Position numbers and translations under genes: made by a program. Source: Brachionus koreanus (taxonomy: Eukaryota; Rotifera; Eurotatoria; Ploima; Brachionidae). From it: a DNA stretch of 31,056 bases. The notes under the pieces are model-generated. The model was not told the DNA's origin. It did no database searches and saw nothing but the letters and a program-made list of their open reading frames with translations. Below are positions 21,932 to 31,056 of the stretch, in pieces; within the stretch, counting starts at the first letter, position 1; the number at the start of each line of letters is the position of its first letter. The stretch lies in the NCBI GenBank assembly GCA_016987375.1, contig PJRA01000473.1:1522853-1553908 (forward strand). Direction: 5' to 3'.

Positions 21932-23181
21932 ATGACTTTGACGTTTGAGGAGCGTTTAACAAGACTTGGTATGACTGATTCCTACGAAAATTTATCAAGA
22001 ACTGTTTTTTGTTTTTTAGCTGACACTGACTTGAACATCGAGCGAATAAGGAGCATTGAAAAAGCTTTTGGAAGCGACAATAAAGTAGTATTATATTAGC
22101 CAAAATTATTTTTAAAGAAATAAATAATGAATTAAAACAAACAGAAAACTTTGGCTATTCCAGGACGAGCCTTGGTCGGTGAAGGAGTCCTAATAAAAGA
22201 ATGTCGTAAAAAACCCAAACCTAGATATTTTTTCTTATTCAATGACATTCTCGTGTATGCTACGATTGTTATCAATAAAAAAAAATACATAGCCCAGCAT
22301 ATAATTCCATTAAAGGATGTTCAAATCAAGTCTATAAATGATTCAGAAAATCCAAGTATGCGAATTTTATATTTCTAAATGAAATCAATTTTAGAAATAA
22401 AATCAATTTTTTCAGAATTGAAAAATGGATGGCTGATCATGAGTCCGAAAAAAACTTTTAACGTTTATGCCACAACTTCTAAAGAAAAATTTGAATGGAT
22501 GACACATATTTCAAACTGTATTGAAAAAATTTCAAACAGTTAGTTAAATTTTACTTTTAATCTACATATTATGTTTGTTAATAAATTTAGTTTTGTAGAT
22601 GAACGAAAAGGCTATGATCAAATAAAAAATCTTGATATTGCTCCGAAATGGATTCCGGATAAAGAAGCTGACACATGCATGCTGTGTAAAGCAGTTAAAT
22701 TTACCATGGTCAACCGCAGAGTAAGTTCATTTTTTAAAAAATTTTTCTTACTGAATCAAGTAGGAATCTTTGAAGTAATCATATTTATAATCATATTAAA
22801 TATATCAAAATTATCAATCATTTTAATGGTGTTTAATTGTGAAAAATAAAATATTTTTTAATTTTTAGCACCATTGCAGATACTGTGGACATGTTATTTG
22901 CGGAGATTGTTCAAAAAATAAATTTCTTATTCAATCTCAATCTGATGAGCCATTGCGTGTCTGTAATAAATGTTTTGAAACTTTATCATCAGATCAGCGG
23001 ATAAAAATTGACAGTAAATTATTCCATTAAATTTTTTGTTTGATTCAAAAATTTTTAATTTAAAGATAATTTCACAAGTACAGATAGTTCTGATGAAAGT
23101 GATGCTGAAAATGAACAATTTAATCACAATTCGAATGATGTAAAATTAAATTTTATTATTCAAGACCTAAATTTTAAATGA
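21932..23181 (+). CDS. PLEKHF: PH and FYVE domain protein, Phafin family
   Basis: Phafins bind phosphatidylinositol 3-phosphate on endosomes and act in endosomal traffic and autophagy. Seven exons: 21932-21968, 22020-22084, 22145-22355, 22416-22538, 22599-22720, 22869-23013, 23066-23181. They join in frame to 272 aa; introns are 51-148 bp. An in-frame TGA just upstream supports the start. The PH domain (about 36-138) contains IPGRALVGEGVLIKECRKKP, FFLFNDILVY, QHIIPL and NGWLIMSPKKTF. The FYVE zinc finger begins at WIPD (163-166), has CMLC (172-175), the basic ligand motif RRHHCRYCG (185-193), then CGDC and RVCNKC. A Ser/Asp/Glu-rich tail (TDSSDESDAENE) matches the acidic tail of vertebrate PLEKHF1/2 (about 250-280 aa). 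PLEKHF1 and PLEKHF2 cannot be told apart here. The gene converges on BTF3, with 417 bp between the stops. Confidence 0.93.
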
Positions 23182-23598
23182 ACAGAATTTTTTTAGAAAA
23201 TATTTTTAATTTAGGTTTTATAAAATGTGAAACTATTTTTATTATGTAAATTTTTAGACCAAATTTTATTCGACCGGGAACAATTTTTAAAATTAGAATG
23301 AATCGAAAATGAAGAAAATAATGAATGAAGTTAATCATGAAAAATGACATTTCTGAATTTTTAAATTAAATGAAATTCTAATAAAATATTTTTAAAAATT
23401 AATAATAAATTCCAAAATAAAAATTTTATCACATTTAATTCTATAAATTAGCAGTTTATCATTCGTCCGATTTGATATTAACCCTATCAAAACCTGATGC
23501 TTAAATTTTCAATTAAAATTTCGAATAAGACTTGGTGACTTTTTTTAAATCTCTTTATTTTGATCTTGTTGTTAAAACTTTAATTAGAAAATTAAATA
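23182..23598. other. Shared 3' region between convergent genes
   Basis: 417 bp between the stop codons of the PH-FYVE gene and BTF3. It must hold both 3'UTRs. Several AATAAA-like hexamers occur on each strand; none can be singled out. Confidence 0.6.
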
Positions 23599-24192
23599 TT
23601 AGATTTTCTCATTTTTAGAAGCTTCATCAAAATTTTCAACTAATTCAGGAATTTCCTCATCTTGAGTGGCTGCAGAACCTTGATTGACTTTTAATTCTTG
23701 TGCAGTTTTCTCCAATTCTTTAGCCAAATTTTTTAGATTAAACATATTATCTCCACCTAATTGCTGCATTATAGTTGGAAGCATTTCGCTCAATGGTTTA
23801 GTTTCAGAATGACCACTGATGGCAAAAATGTTTGAAGTTAATGATGCTTGAACTTTAGGATTAACGAAATTGATTACTTCACCATTGTCTTTAAACATAT
23901 TCACCTCTTCAATTCCAGGAATATGATTTACTGTTAATTTTTTTAATGAAGATTGTAGTTTTTTGTCGTCTGTTGAAGCAGTTTTGTGAATAATTTTCTT
24001 CTTTCGTCTTGGAACACCCTAGATTCAAAAAATTATTCTTACATGAGTTTTAAAAAGTTTTCGAGACAATTTAAAAAAGATGCTACATACTTTGCCTCCA
24101 ATTACGACCGAACTAGCTTGTTGCTGAAGTCTCTTGAGTTTTTCTAAATTTGGCTTGAATTCCTCTGTATTTTGAACTGCCGGATCAACCAT
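23599..24192 (-). CDS. BTF3: Nascent polypeptide-associated complex beta subunit (BTF3)
   Basis: NAC-beta pairs with NAC-alpha at the ribosomal exit tunnel and shields nascent chains. Two exons, 24091-24192 and 23599-24018, are split by a 72-bp GTATGT...TAG intron and give 173 aa. The ribosome-binding basic motif RRKKKIIH is at residues 38-45, straight after the splice junction (IGGK/GVPRRKKK). The NAC core follows: DDKKLQSSLKKL, IPGIEEVNMFKDNGEVINF, NPKVQASLTSN, FAISGHSETKPLSEMLP. The family end signature VPDLVENFDEASKNE appears here as IPELVENFDEASKNEKI. Compared with the ~160-aa form of the family, this copy has a slightly longer N-terminus (MVDPAVQNTEEFKPNLEKLK). The gene is divergent from PHKA, with 1.3 kb between the starts. 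Confidence 0.96.
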
Positions 24193-25523
24193 TTTTTTAT
24201 TATGTCAATAATCAGGTTTGAATATTTTCTATTTTGAAAATAAATTGTTAATTTTTTTCATACGAAATACTGATTAAATAAGATAAAATTTGCGAAGAAG
24301 AGTTCCTATTTTTTAAACTTAAGAAAAAGTAAATATTCTTAGGAGGTAAATTTATATAAATTTTACTATAATTAAACTTAAAATAAGAAGCTCATTAGAA
24401 ACTAAAAGGTCTAAAAACCAAATTCTTCGTGCTTAAAATATTTGAAATAATGCATCTATTGTGAAAGCAAAGAGCATATGCGTCGAGCAAAACTTTATAA
24501 ATAACTAAATAAATTATGGAAAACAAATTATGAATTCAGTATAATTGAAAAAATAAAACATTTAAAAATAAAAATAATTTTCATCTTTCCTGTTATAAAA
24601 TAGAAACAATTAATAGGAAACAAAAAAACTCGTTCATTTATATTTTAATTGAGCATTTAGATGGCAAATCTAGGTACAAAAAAATTTTTTAAAATTTTCC
24701 AATCAAGACAAATTAAGACTTTGTATATAGAGCATCCTTGCAATGCCAACTTGATTTTTTAAAATCAATAAAATAATAAACTAAGCACATTATTTTTTTC
24801 TAAATTCAATATGGTAAATAAATTTGTGTGTTAAAATCATAAATTTAAAAAAAAAAAACTAAAATAGACAATAGCACTCAGACAAGATAATGATAATGGA
24901 CGATGAATCATATTTTTTCAAAATATCTTTTTCTCAAAATAACCTTGACTCATTTTAAAGTATTGTTCACAATTATTTTATTTTGTAAAACTTTCTATTT
25001 TTTTGTATAACTTATTTTGCCATTAATCCAAAATTAAATTTTCTTCTATTTAAAAAAAAATAGCTAAAATAAATTATAATTTTAAATTAAATTTCAAATT
25101 ATGAATTAGATAATTCTATATTTCGATTCCATAATTAATACAAAGCAATTGCCTATAATTAACTATTCAGCTTTATTTTAAAAACTCTAACAAACAACTA
25201 ACAATCAAAACGAAAATAAATTCCGTTTATCAATGACATGTTAACATTTATTCTTTCATAATTCTTTTTTTTTTTAATAATATTCCTACAATTAAAGATT
25301 TATTAAAGAATTTATAATTTTTTTTTGCTTAGTATATTTCCAAATAAATATTTTTTTTTGTATCTTATCAATAACGCTTTTTGTATTTTATAATAGCAAA
25401 ACTGCAGTTTATTCGATCTTTTAAAAATAATATCAATTTATGTTCTCAAAAAATCTTTGGTCTATGATTTTATGATATTTTTATTATAACGTGTTTATTA
25501 AACTAAAAAACTATATTCAAAAT
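24193..25523. other. Divergent intergenic region BTF3/PHKA
   Basis: 1.3 kb between two genes transcribed away from each other, so it should contain both promoters. It is AT-rich with long A and T runs. No coding exon or distinctive motif was found. Confidence 0.55.
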
Positions 25524-28500
25524 ATGTCACGAAGAAATTCTCTATCAAGAGCAAAAGTAAGAGTGAGAAGAGACTCTGGTACGAAATTAGATTATTACAA
25601 TAAAATTGTGAACAAAACCATTTTAGCTCATCAAGTCTGTAGCAATTCTAAAATTGAGAAACTCTATTTTTTTATTTATATAATTTAAAAGGACCCTGTG
25701 ACAGGACTTCTTGCAGCATCAAATGATACAGACCATTCTTGGGTGAGAGACGACGTCTATTCCATACTAGCTGTTTGGGCACTTTCTTTAGCTTACAAAA
25801 AACATGCTGACAAAGACTATGGAAGAGCAAAAGCATATGAATTAGAGCAGTCAGTTGTTAAATTGATGAGAGGCTTGCTACAAGCTATGATATTACAAAT
25901 AAAAAAAGTTGAGAAATTCAAGTATACCCTAGATCCAAAAGATAGTTTGCATGCGAAATATTCGTCTAAAAGTTGCGCTACAGTTGTTGGCGATTTGGAA
26001 TGGGGTCATTTGCAAATCGATGCCATATCCCTTTATCTACTCTGTCTTGCCGAAATGACAGCTTCAGGCCTTCAAGTAGTTTACACATTAGATGAAGTTC
26101 TTTTCATTCAAAATTTGATATTTTACATTGAAAATTCTTATCAAATTCCTGACTATGGTATTTGGGAAAGAGGAGACAAAACAAATCATGGTCTTCCTGA
26201 GTTGAACGCAAGCTCAATTGGAATGGCAAAAGCTGCTCTTCAAGCAATGGATGAATTAGATCTTTTTGGATCTAGAGGAAGCGATGCAAGTGTAATTCAT
26301 GTTATGTCCGATACCATTTACTGGTGCAATACTATACTTACATGCATGTTGCCGCGAGAGTCAAATTCCAAAGAGACAGACGCAGCTTTGCTAAGTATAA
26401 TTTCATATCCAGGATTTGCTTTGGATGACATGGAACTAGTGAATATAACACGTCAAGAAATTTTATCAAAACTTCAAGGAAGATATGGATGCAGTAGATT
26501 TATTAGAGATGGATATAAAACAGCTAAAGAAGATCCCTCGCGATTACATTATGAACCGTGGGAATTGAAAATATTTGAAAATATTGAATGCGAATGGCCT
26601 TTGTTTTGGTGCTATTTAGTGTTAGATGGAATATTTTACAATAATGACGATCAAGTAGACATAGTATCATCAAATTTAGAAAATGTGTTGATCAAAGATG
26701 CCGAGTCTATCAAGCTAGTTCCGGAATTGTATGCCGTACCAGCCTATAAAGTAGAAGATGAATACAAAAATCCGAAATCTCAAGACAGGGTACCATTGGG
26801 CAAAACTCCTCATATGTGGGGTCAATCACTTTATATAATAAGCAAGCTGTTACGAGATAACCTTATTGCTCCAGGTGAACTAGATCCTTTAAATAGGAGA
26901 CTAGCTATTCAGCCAAAGCCAGACCTTGTTGTTCAGGTAGCTGTTTTAGCAGAAAATGAAGATGTTCAATTAAAACTAGCTAAAGACCACAATATACATG
27001 TTCAAACCGTGAGCGATGTTGCTCCAATTCAAATATATCCAGCTAAAGTATTAGCATATATTTATTCATTTTTAGGCAAAAACGAGCGACTTGGCTTGAC
27101 CGGAAGACCAGAGACTGACATTGGTTACCTATCAAGTAAGCAATTTATTTACACATCTAATTATCTAAATCAAATTTTTTTTTCTCTAATTTTTTTAAGC
27201 AAGCAAGCTTTATACAATGAAAGGGCAGATTTTTGCATTTACAGCAGCTGTATTAAATTTCATTTAAAAATTGATTCAAAGTTTTAATTCAGTTTTTTTT
27301 AAGTTTATGGATCACAAATCTTTCTATTTAGCATCTGATATTGACTTTAGTTTAGACTCATTTCGAACATATTTATCATTTATTGAACGAAATTGGAACA
27401 ATATACCTGGTAGACCAACTGTTGTTTTTGTGGTAACTAAAGAAATTTATGGTAATATCTTTAATAGTCTAAATTTTATTGTATTCGAATTTTTTTTTTC
27501 ACAACAAATTTATTCGAACAGCTTCTTTTGATTTTTTAATTAACGTAGATAAAATCATTATTTGGTAAATTAATCTCTTCTAAAGCCATCTTTGATTTAA
27601 CTTAAGCAGATTATGACTGATAGCAACAAGAGTATCTCTATTAGTTGAATTGAAAAAACATGCAGCAAATATTTTATCCAGCATTAATTCATCTTACTTT
27701 TCTTTAATTAATTTGAATAAAAATCTAAATCAGTTTATTTATTTTTAAGTTTTAAAACTAAATGAAAAAAAAATTAATTCATCTTTTTGTTCATGTATTT
27801 TTTCCTAAAATTCAAAATCTCTGAATAGACTACTGTCATTTTTGCTTATCATTTTTCAGCCTCTCAATTCGAATTTTTTTGTTTACATCAATAAGTATTA
27901 AATTTTTTAAAATTCCGGAAAGGGAATATTTTGAAATGTCACATAAGAATAAGTAAATTTTCACATAAATTTATTTTTTTGCCATAAAAAATATATTATA
28001 GTATTCTAATTATCAAAGAATTATCTATAGAGTATCACAAAAAATATTGAAAAAGTACAGTATTAATTTCTGACCAAAATTGAAGTCATTTTACTTGGAC
28101 CACTTTTTTACGTGCTTTACCTCTTTTTTTTCTTGTGCTAAGTTTCCAGTCTTCTTCGTTGAGACTAATTACTGGCAAAGTGAAAATAATTTTACATCTC
28201 TACATTTTCATATTTTTAGATTTTTTGTGCAATTTTTCAGAAAATTAAAAAAACACTCTCAAATTATTTGGTAAACAAAATTTAAATTAAAAATTTTCTT
28301 AAATATTGCACAAAAAATCTAAAAATATGAAAATGTAAAATTATTTTCATATTGCCCTAATCACTCACATTTGCTAGAAGTTGTGAGCAATTGATTTAAA
28401 AAATTGTTACACACTTGTTTTGTAATGCTTGTAGATTGATTAAGATTGTAAAAAAAAAGATTAAGAATATTCAATATACAATATTCTTTCAAGTACATCA

Positions 28501-30452
28501 AATTCTTTTAAACTCTTTTCATTAATGAACATATTATCTAAATGATATCCAAAGTTTGATTGAGAGAACATATATTTATTTATTTTGCATTAGTAAATGA
28601 GTTTAAAGATTTTAGTCAATAAGCTTTTAAGGATAACATATTTGTTTTGAAAATCTAAGTAGAGCGAAGTAAACTTAGCGTTAAAAGTTTTATCTGTTGA
28701 GTTAAATTCATACAGGTCTGATCTTAATTTTCGATGGAAAATTTATTGATGAGAAGAGAACTATTGAGCATGTTTCTATTGAATCAAATTTTCTATCAAT
28801 TCATATATTAAATTAAAACATAAGAAAGAAAATATATAACCTGTTGAGGAAATCCATTGATGAACTGGTGATCCCTCATTCCTCGATTTGAGTTTAATTT
28901 TTGCCTCCTAGTTCGAAATTGAGAAAAGAAAACTTGAATAAATAATCAACTAAAGTGAAAAAAAAATAATAACTAACATTATTTACACAATTTATTTAGA
29001 ACTGTTTCAAAAACTTGTCTTTAATTTCTCTAAACCTCTTTATTTTTTTTAAATCGTCTTAAAGGCGTTCATTGAAATAATAATAAATAAAAATATATGA
29101 TGAACACATTTTTATGTGATATTTTGTTAAATGTTTGACAGATCAATTGGTGTCCTTGTGGATATTAAAAGCTTTTTTAAACTTTTGTCTATTTAAAGAT
29201 GCCCATGAAGCTCTTAACTCTCAATTAATTTCAACAATAAAAAAGCTCTACAGTGGTTACATAAACGGTGCAAGGTAAATATCAACCGTGATTATATCAT
29301 AATCGACTTTAAAATTTATTTTTGTAAAAGAGTTCAACTTGGCAAACTTGAAGATTTTATTAAAACAGCATGTTTGACTAGTCTTACATTTATTGGAGCT
29401 GGTGAAGATGGAATTGGTAATTCGAAATAAATAGAAAAACTATTAAATTAAATTGAAATACTTAGAAAGTGAAAAGCAAGTTTTCAAGTATTTTGAGGAG
29501 CAGCATTCAACTCTGACGAAAACAAGCGATTTAATAAACCGATATAAAGCATCGTTGTCGGTTGAATTAGAAAAGCCTGGTTCATCATCAAATATTCTAG
29601 CAAATACTAATTTATCTCAGCTTTCTTTAGTTAATCATAATAAAATTCAATACCGATCAAAGAAATTAGGCTCAATAATGGGAATCGCAAAGAGAAGTAG
29701 ATCTATTCAATATTCAGAATGTCCAAGTAATCATATTTTTTGCATTTTTATGATTAGGCTATCTATTAAATTTAAACTTGATTTTTGTTTCTATGGCTCA
29801 TCTTTTTATCTTTTTTGTATAAAGTCTTTATTATTAATTATTTAGTGAATATTAATGCAAAGAGACCAAGTTTTACACATATATTTATTGATCCTAAAAG
29901 TAAGTTACTCTAGTTACACTAATCTTAAAAATATTCGTTAATCTCACTTGATTCACTTTAATCTACTAATACTTTAAAAATAATCAAACACTAGAAAAAA
30001 AATTTTGGCGACAAAAAAATGATGAATTTTAATTAATTCTAGGAATAATAGAGAAAACAAAAACATCTACGATAAAAAAAAATCCTGAAGAACAAAGTGA
30101 GAGGCAACAACCGCGATCAAATGTTCCAAATGAAACATATCAAAAAATGAATGATGACGATTTGCTCAATATGCTCCGAGACAACAAATCGCTTCATGAC
30201 GAAGCAGACATTTTACATTATCTCTACGAAACCAAGTAGATTATTTTTTTTTGAATTTATTCATAAATTTTGAATCTATCAAAAAGAAATTTGGACTGGG
30301 AGATACCATCAATACACAAAAATTATTTTCAAGGAAGCAGATTAAGAGATCTGATTGTCAATGTATATGAAAAAGCTTCTGTTAGAAAAATGTGGTGGCT
30401 TGTGAGACATTCAGCAGGAATGCTTGAGTTGACGTCTGATCAATTATCTAAA
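25524..30452 (+). CDS. PHKA: Phosphorylase b kinase regulatory subunit alpha, 5' part
   Basis: The alpha subunit regulates phosphorylase kinase, which activates glycogen phosphorylase. Ten exons: 25524-25634, 25692-27135, 27200-27249, 27304-27451, 29199-29274, 29331-29416, 29466-29726, 29846-29899, 30043-30235, 30287-30452. They total 2589 bp and join in frame to 863 codons, ending at a phase-0 GTAAGC donor. The start [19 protein letters not shown] is favoured over a possible frame start 33 bp upstream. The glucoamylase-like (GH15-type) N-terminal domain is highly conserved: [80 protein letters not shown] and [11 protein letters not shown] Ser/Arg-rich regulatory stretch ([16 protein letters not shown]) and [20 protein letters not shown] follow. 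Family members have about 1,200 aa, so roughly 350 C-terminal residues, including the usual C-terminal lipid-anchor region, are missing from the window. Nine introns are 49-143 bp except intron 4 (1747 bp). Sequence favours alpha over beta. Confidence 0.92.
27452..29198 (+). other. Large intron 4 of PHKA
   Basis: 1747 bp between GTAATA and ...TTTAAAG, far longer than the other introns of this gene. It contains a MITE-like inverted repeat (28161-28368) and no recognisable exon. Confidence 0.8.
28161..28368. mobile_element. MITE-like long inverted repeat in PHKA intron 4
   Basis: 28181-28233 and 28305-28349 are inverted copies. The complement matches throughout except for an 8-nt deletion (ACATCTCT at about 28194-28201 has no partner). 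The similarity continues less perfectly inward (to about 28246/28289) and outward (GGCAA at about 28174-28178 against TTGCC at about 28352-28356). The whole could fold into a hairpin of about 200 nt. No transposase is present. Non-autonomous DNA-transposon relic is the simplest reading. Confidence 0.75.
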
Positions 30453-30709
30453 GTAAGCTTAATTCTTGACAAACACTCGCAATTCAGAATCAACCAAAAC
30501 ATGACTAACTACTTATCTAAATTAAACCATAGAAATTTAAATTATAAAATTAAAAAAAAGTATTTTTGCGCTAAAAATATAAGGGTAAAGATTAAAGAAA
30601 CATAAAAAGGCTAATAAAACATATAAATTGTGAATCAAACATAAATATAATTTTTTATTTTTTACTTTAAAACTGTTAATTAGCACATAAATTTGGTTTT
30701 TACATCGTT
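30453..30709 (+). other. PHKA intron start or alternative short 3' end
   Basis: After the exon-10 donor the frame stays open for 50 more codons to a stop at 30603-30605, followed by AATAAA at 30613-30618. The added residues are Lys/Asn-rich and unlike the family, so this is probably intron. A prematurely polyadenylated short form is possible. Confidence 0.45.
30654..30659 (-). terminator. Poly(A) signal for the minus-strand gene
   Basis: AATAAA on the minus strand about 50 nt downstream of the stop codon at 30710-30712. Confidence 0.45.
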
Positions 30710-30851
30710 TTAAGCGTCTTCATAAATGGCATTTTTTTCCATTTCAACAACAAAACGGATAAGAGCTTGCATTTTATGATCATCAACATTTTGTTCATAG
30801 ATAGAACACTTGTTTAAATTATCATGAACAGATGTTGCTTTTGGATACTGC
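30710..30851 (-). CDS. Terminal exon of an unidentified gene
   Basis: The minus strand reads ATATTTTTCAG, then an open exon of 142 bp ending in TAA. It encodes QYPKATSVHDNLNKCSIYEQ, continuing to a C-terminus rich in charged helix-like sequence (DDHKMQALIRFVVEMEKN...IYEDA), 46 residues after one split codon. Codon use and the sharp acceptor look genuine, and a poly(A) signal follows. I do not recognise the family. The preceding exon should lie to the right, and none is clear before the window ends. It is antisense to, or just beyond, the PHKA gene. Confidence 0.6.
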
Positions 30852-31056
30852 CTGAAAAATATTCAAGGTTTTAACTCAGAATTTAGTTTGGTCAAAAAAA
30901 ATCCATTCGATTTTTTTGTCTCATAGAGCAAAAGAAAAAGAGAATTTTTAAAAAAATAAAATGAATAAGTTGAAGTAAGACAAAGTTTAACTTTTTTCTA
31001 AAAAGAAAAAAATAACACTACTTTAAATGCTATTTTTTTCTATTTCTAATTTTACT

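Noticed and set aside
28080..28274. 64-aa plus-strand ORF in PHKA intron 4
   Set aside because: It lies inside the inverted repeat and does not resemble the PHKA sequence expected between exons 4 and 5, which already join in frame.
30453..30605. Extension of PHKA exon 10 to the stop at 30605 as the normal C-terminus
   Set aside because: A strong donor precedes it and the added residues do not resemble the family; kept only as a possible short isoform.

Overview
The window is eukaryotic and animal. It is very AT-rich, protein-coding genes are split by short GT-AG introns (mostly 48-70 bp), and every recognisable gene is a metazoan orthologue, including a paired-like UNC-4/UNCX homeobox gene. 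Short introns, AT-richness and transposon relics would suit a small-bodied protostome such as a rotifer, but that placement is only a guess. There are no bacterial operons, CRISPR arrays or phage features, and I found no clear new multi-gene system.

Layout. (1) 1-848, minus: a broken Tc1/mariner-type transposase whose catalytic spacing reads DD36E. (2) 1182-4772, minus: an intronless TMEM168 homologue of 1196 aa. (3) 5050-7293, minus: ALG6, the ER alpha-1,3-glucosyltransferase of N-glycan precursor assembly, which I reconstructed as 10 exons/555 aa; its first intron is GC-AG. ALG6 and TMEM168 lie head to tail 277 bp apart. A poly(A) signal and then a strong T-tract/AG acceptor sit between them, and another acceptor lies just before the ALG6 start. 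This suggests trans-splicing and perhaps a small operon. (4) 7294-10443: AT-rich intergenic DNA ending in an inverted repeat and a tRNA-derived SINE-like element, which abuts a 585-bp run of N. (5) 11135-13021, minus: unc-4/UNCX, 3' end lost in the gap. (6) 13022-21931: an 8.9-kb gene-free stretch with microsatellites, a 16-bp perfect-arm palindrome and a degraded non-LTR retrotransposon reverse transcriptase. (7) 21932-23181, plus: a PH-FYVE protein of the Phafin/PLEKHF family (7 exons, 272 aa). (8) 23599-24192, minus: BTF3/NAC-beta (2 exons, 173 aa). (9) 25524-30452, plus: the first 863 codons of phosphorylase b kinase regulatory subunit alpha in 10 exons, with a MITE-like inverted repeat in its one large intron. 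Its C-terminal third is not in the window. (10) 30710-30851, minus: the last exon of an unidentified gene facing into the region where PHKA should continue.

The genes are mostly housekeeping functions (N-glycosylation, endosomal lipid binding, nascent-chain chaperoning, glycogen metabolism) plus one developmental transcription factor. Apart from the possible ALG6-TMEM168 pairing they do not form a pathway. All exon structures were worked out by eye from homology and splice sites. Family comparisons rest on remembered family sequences, not on searches.
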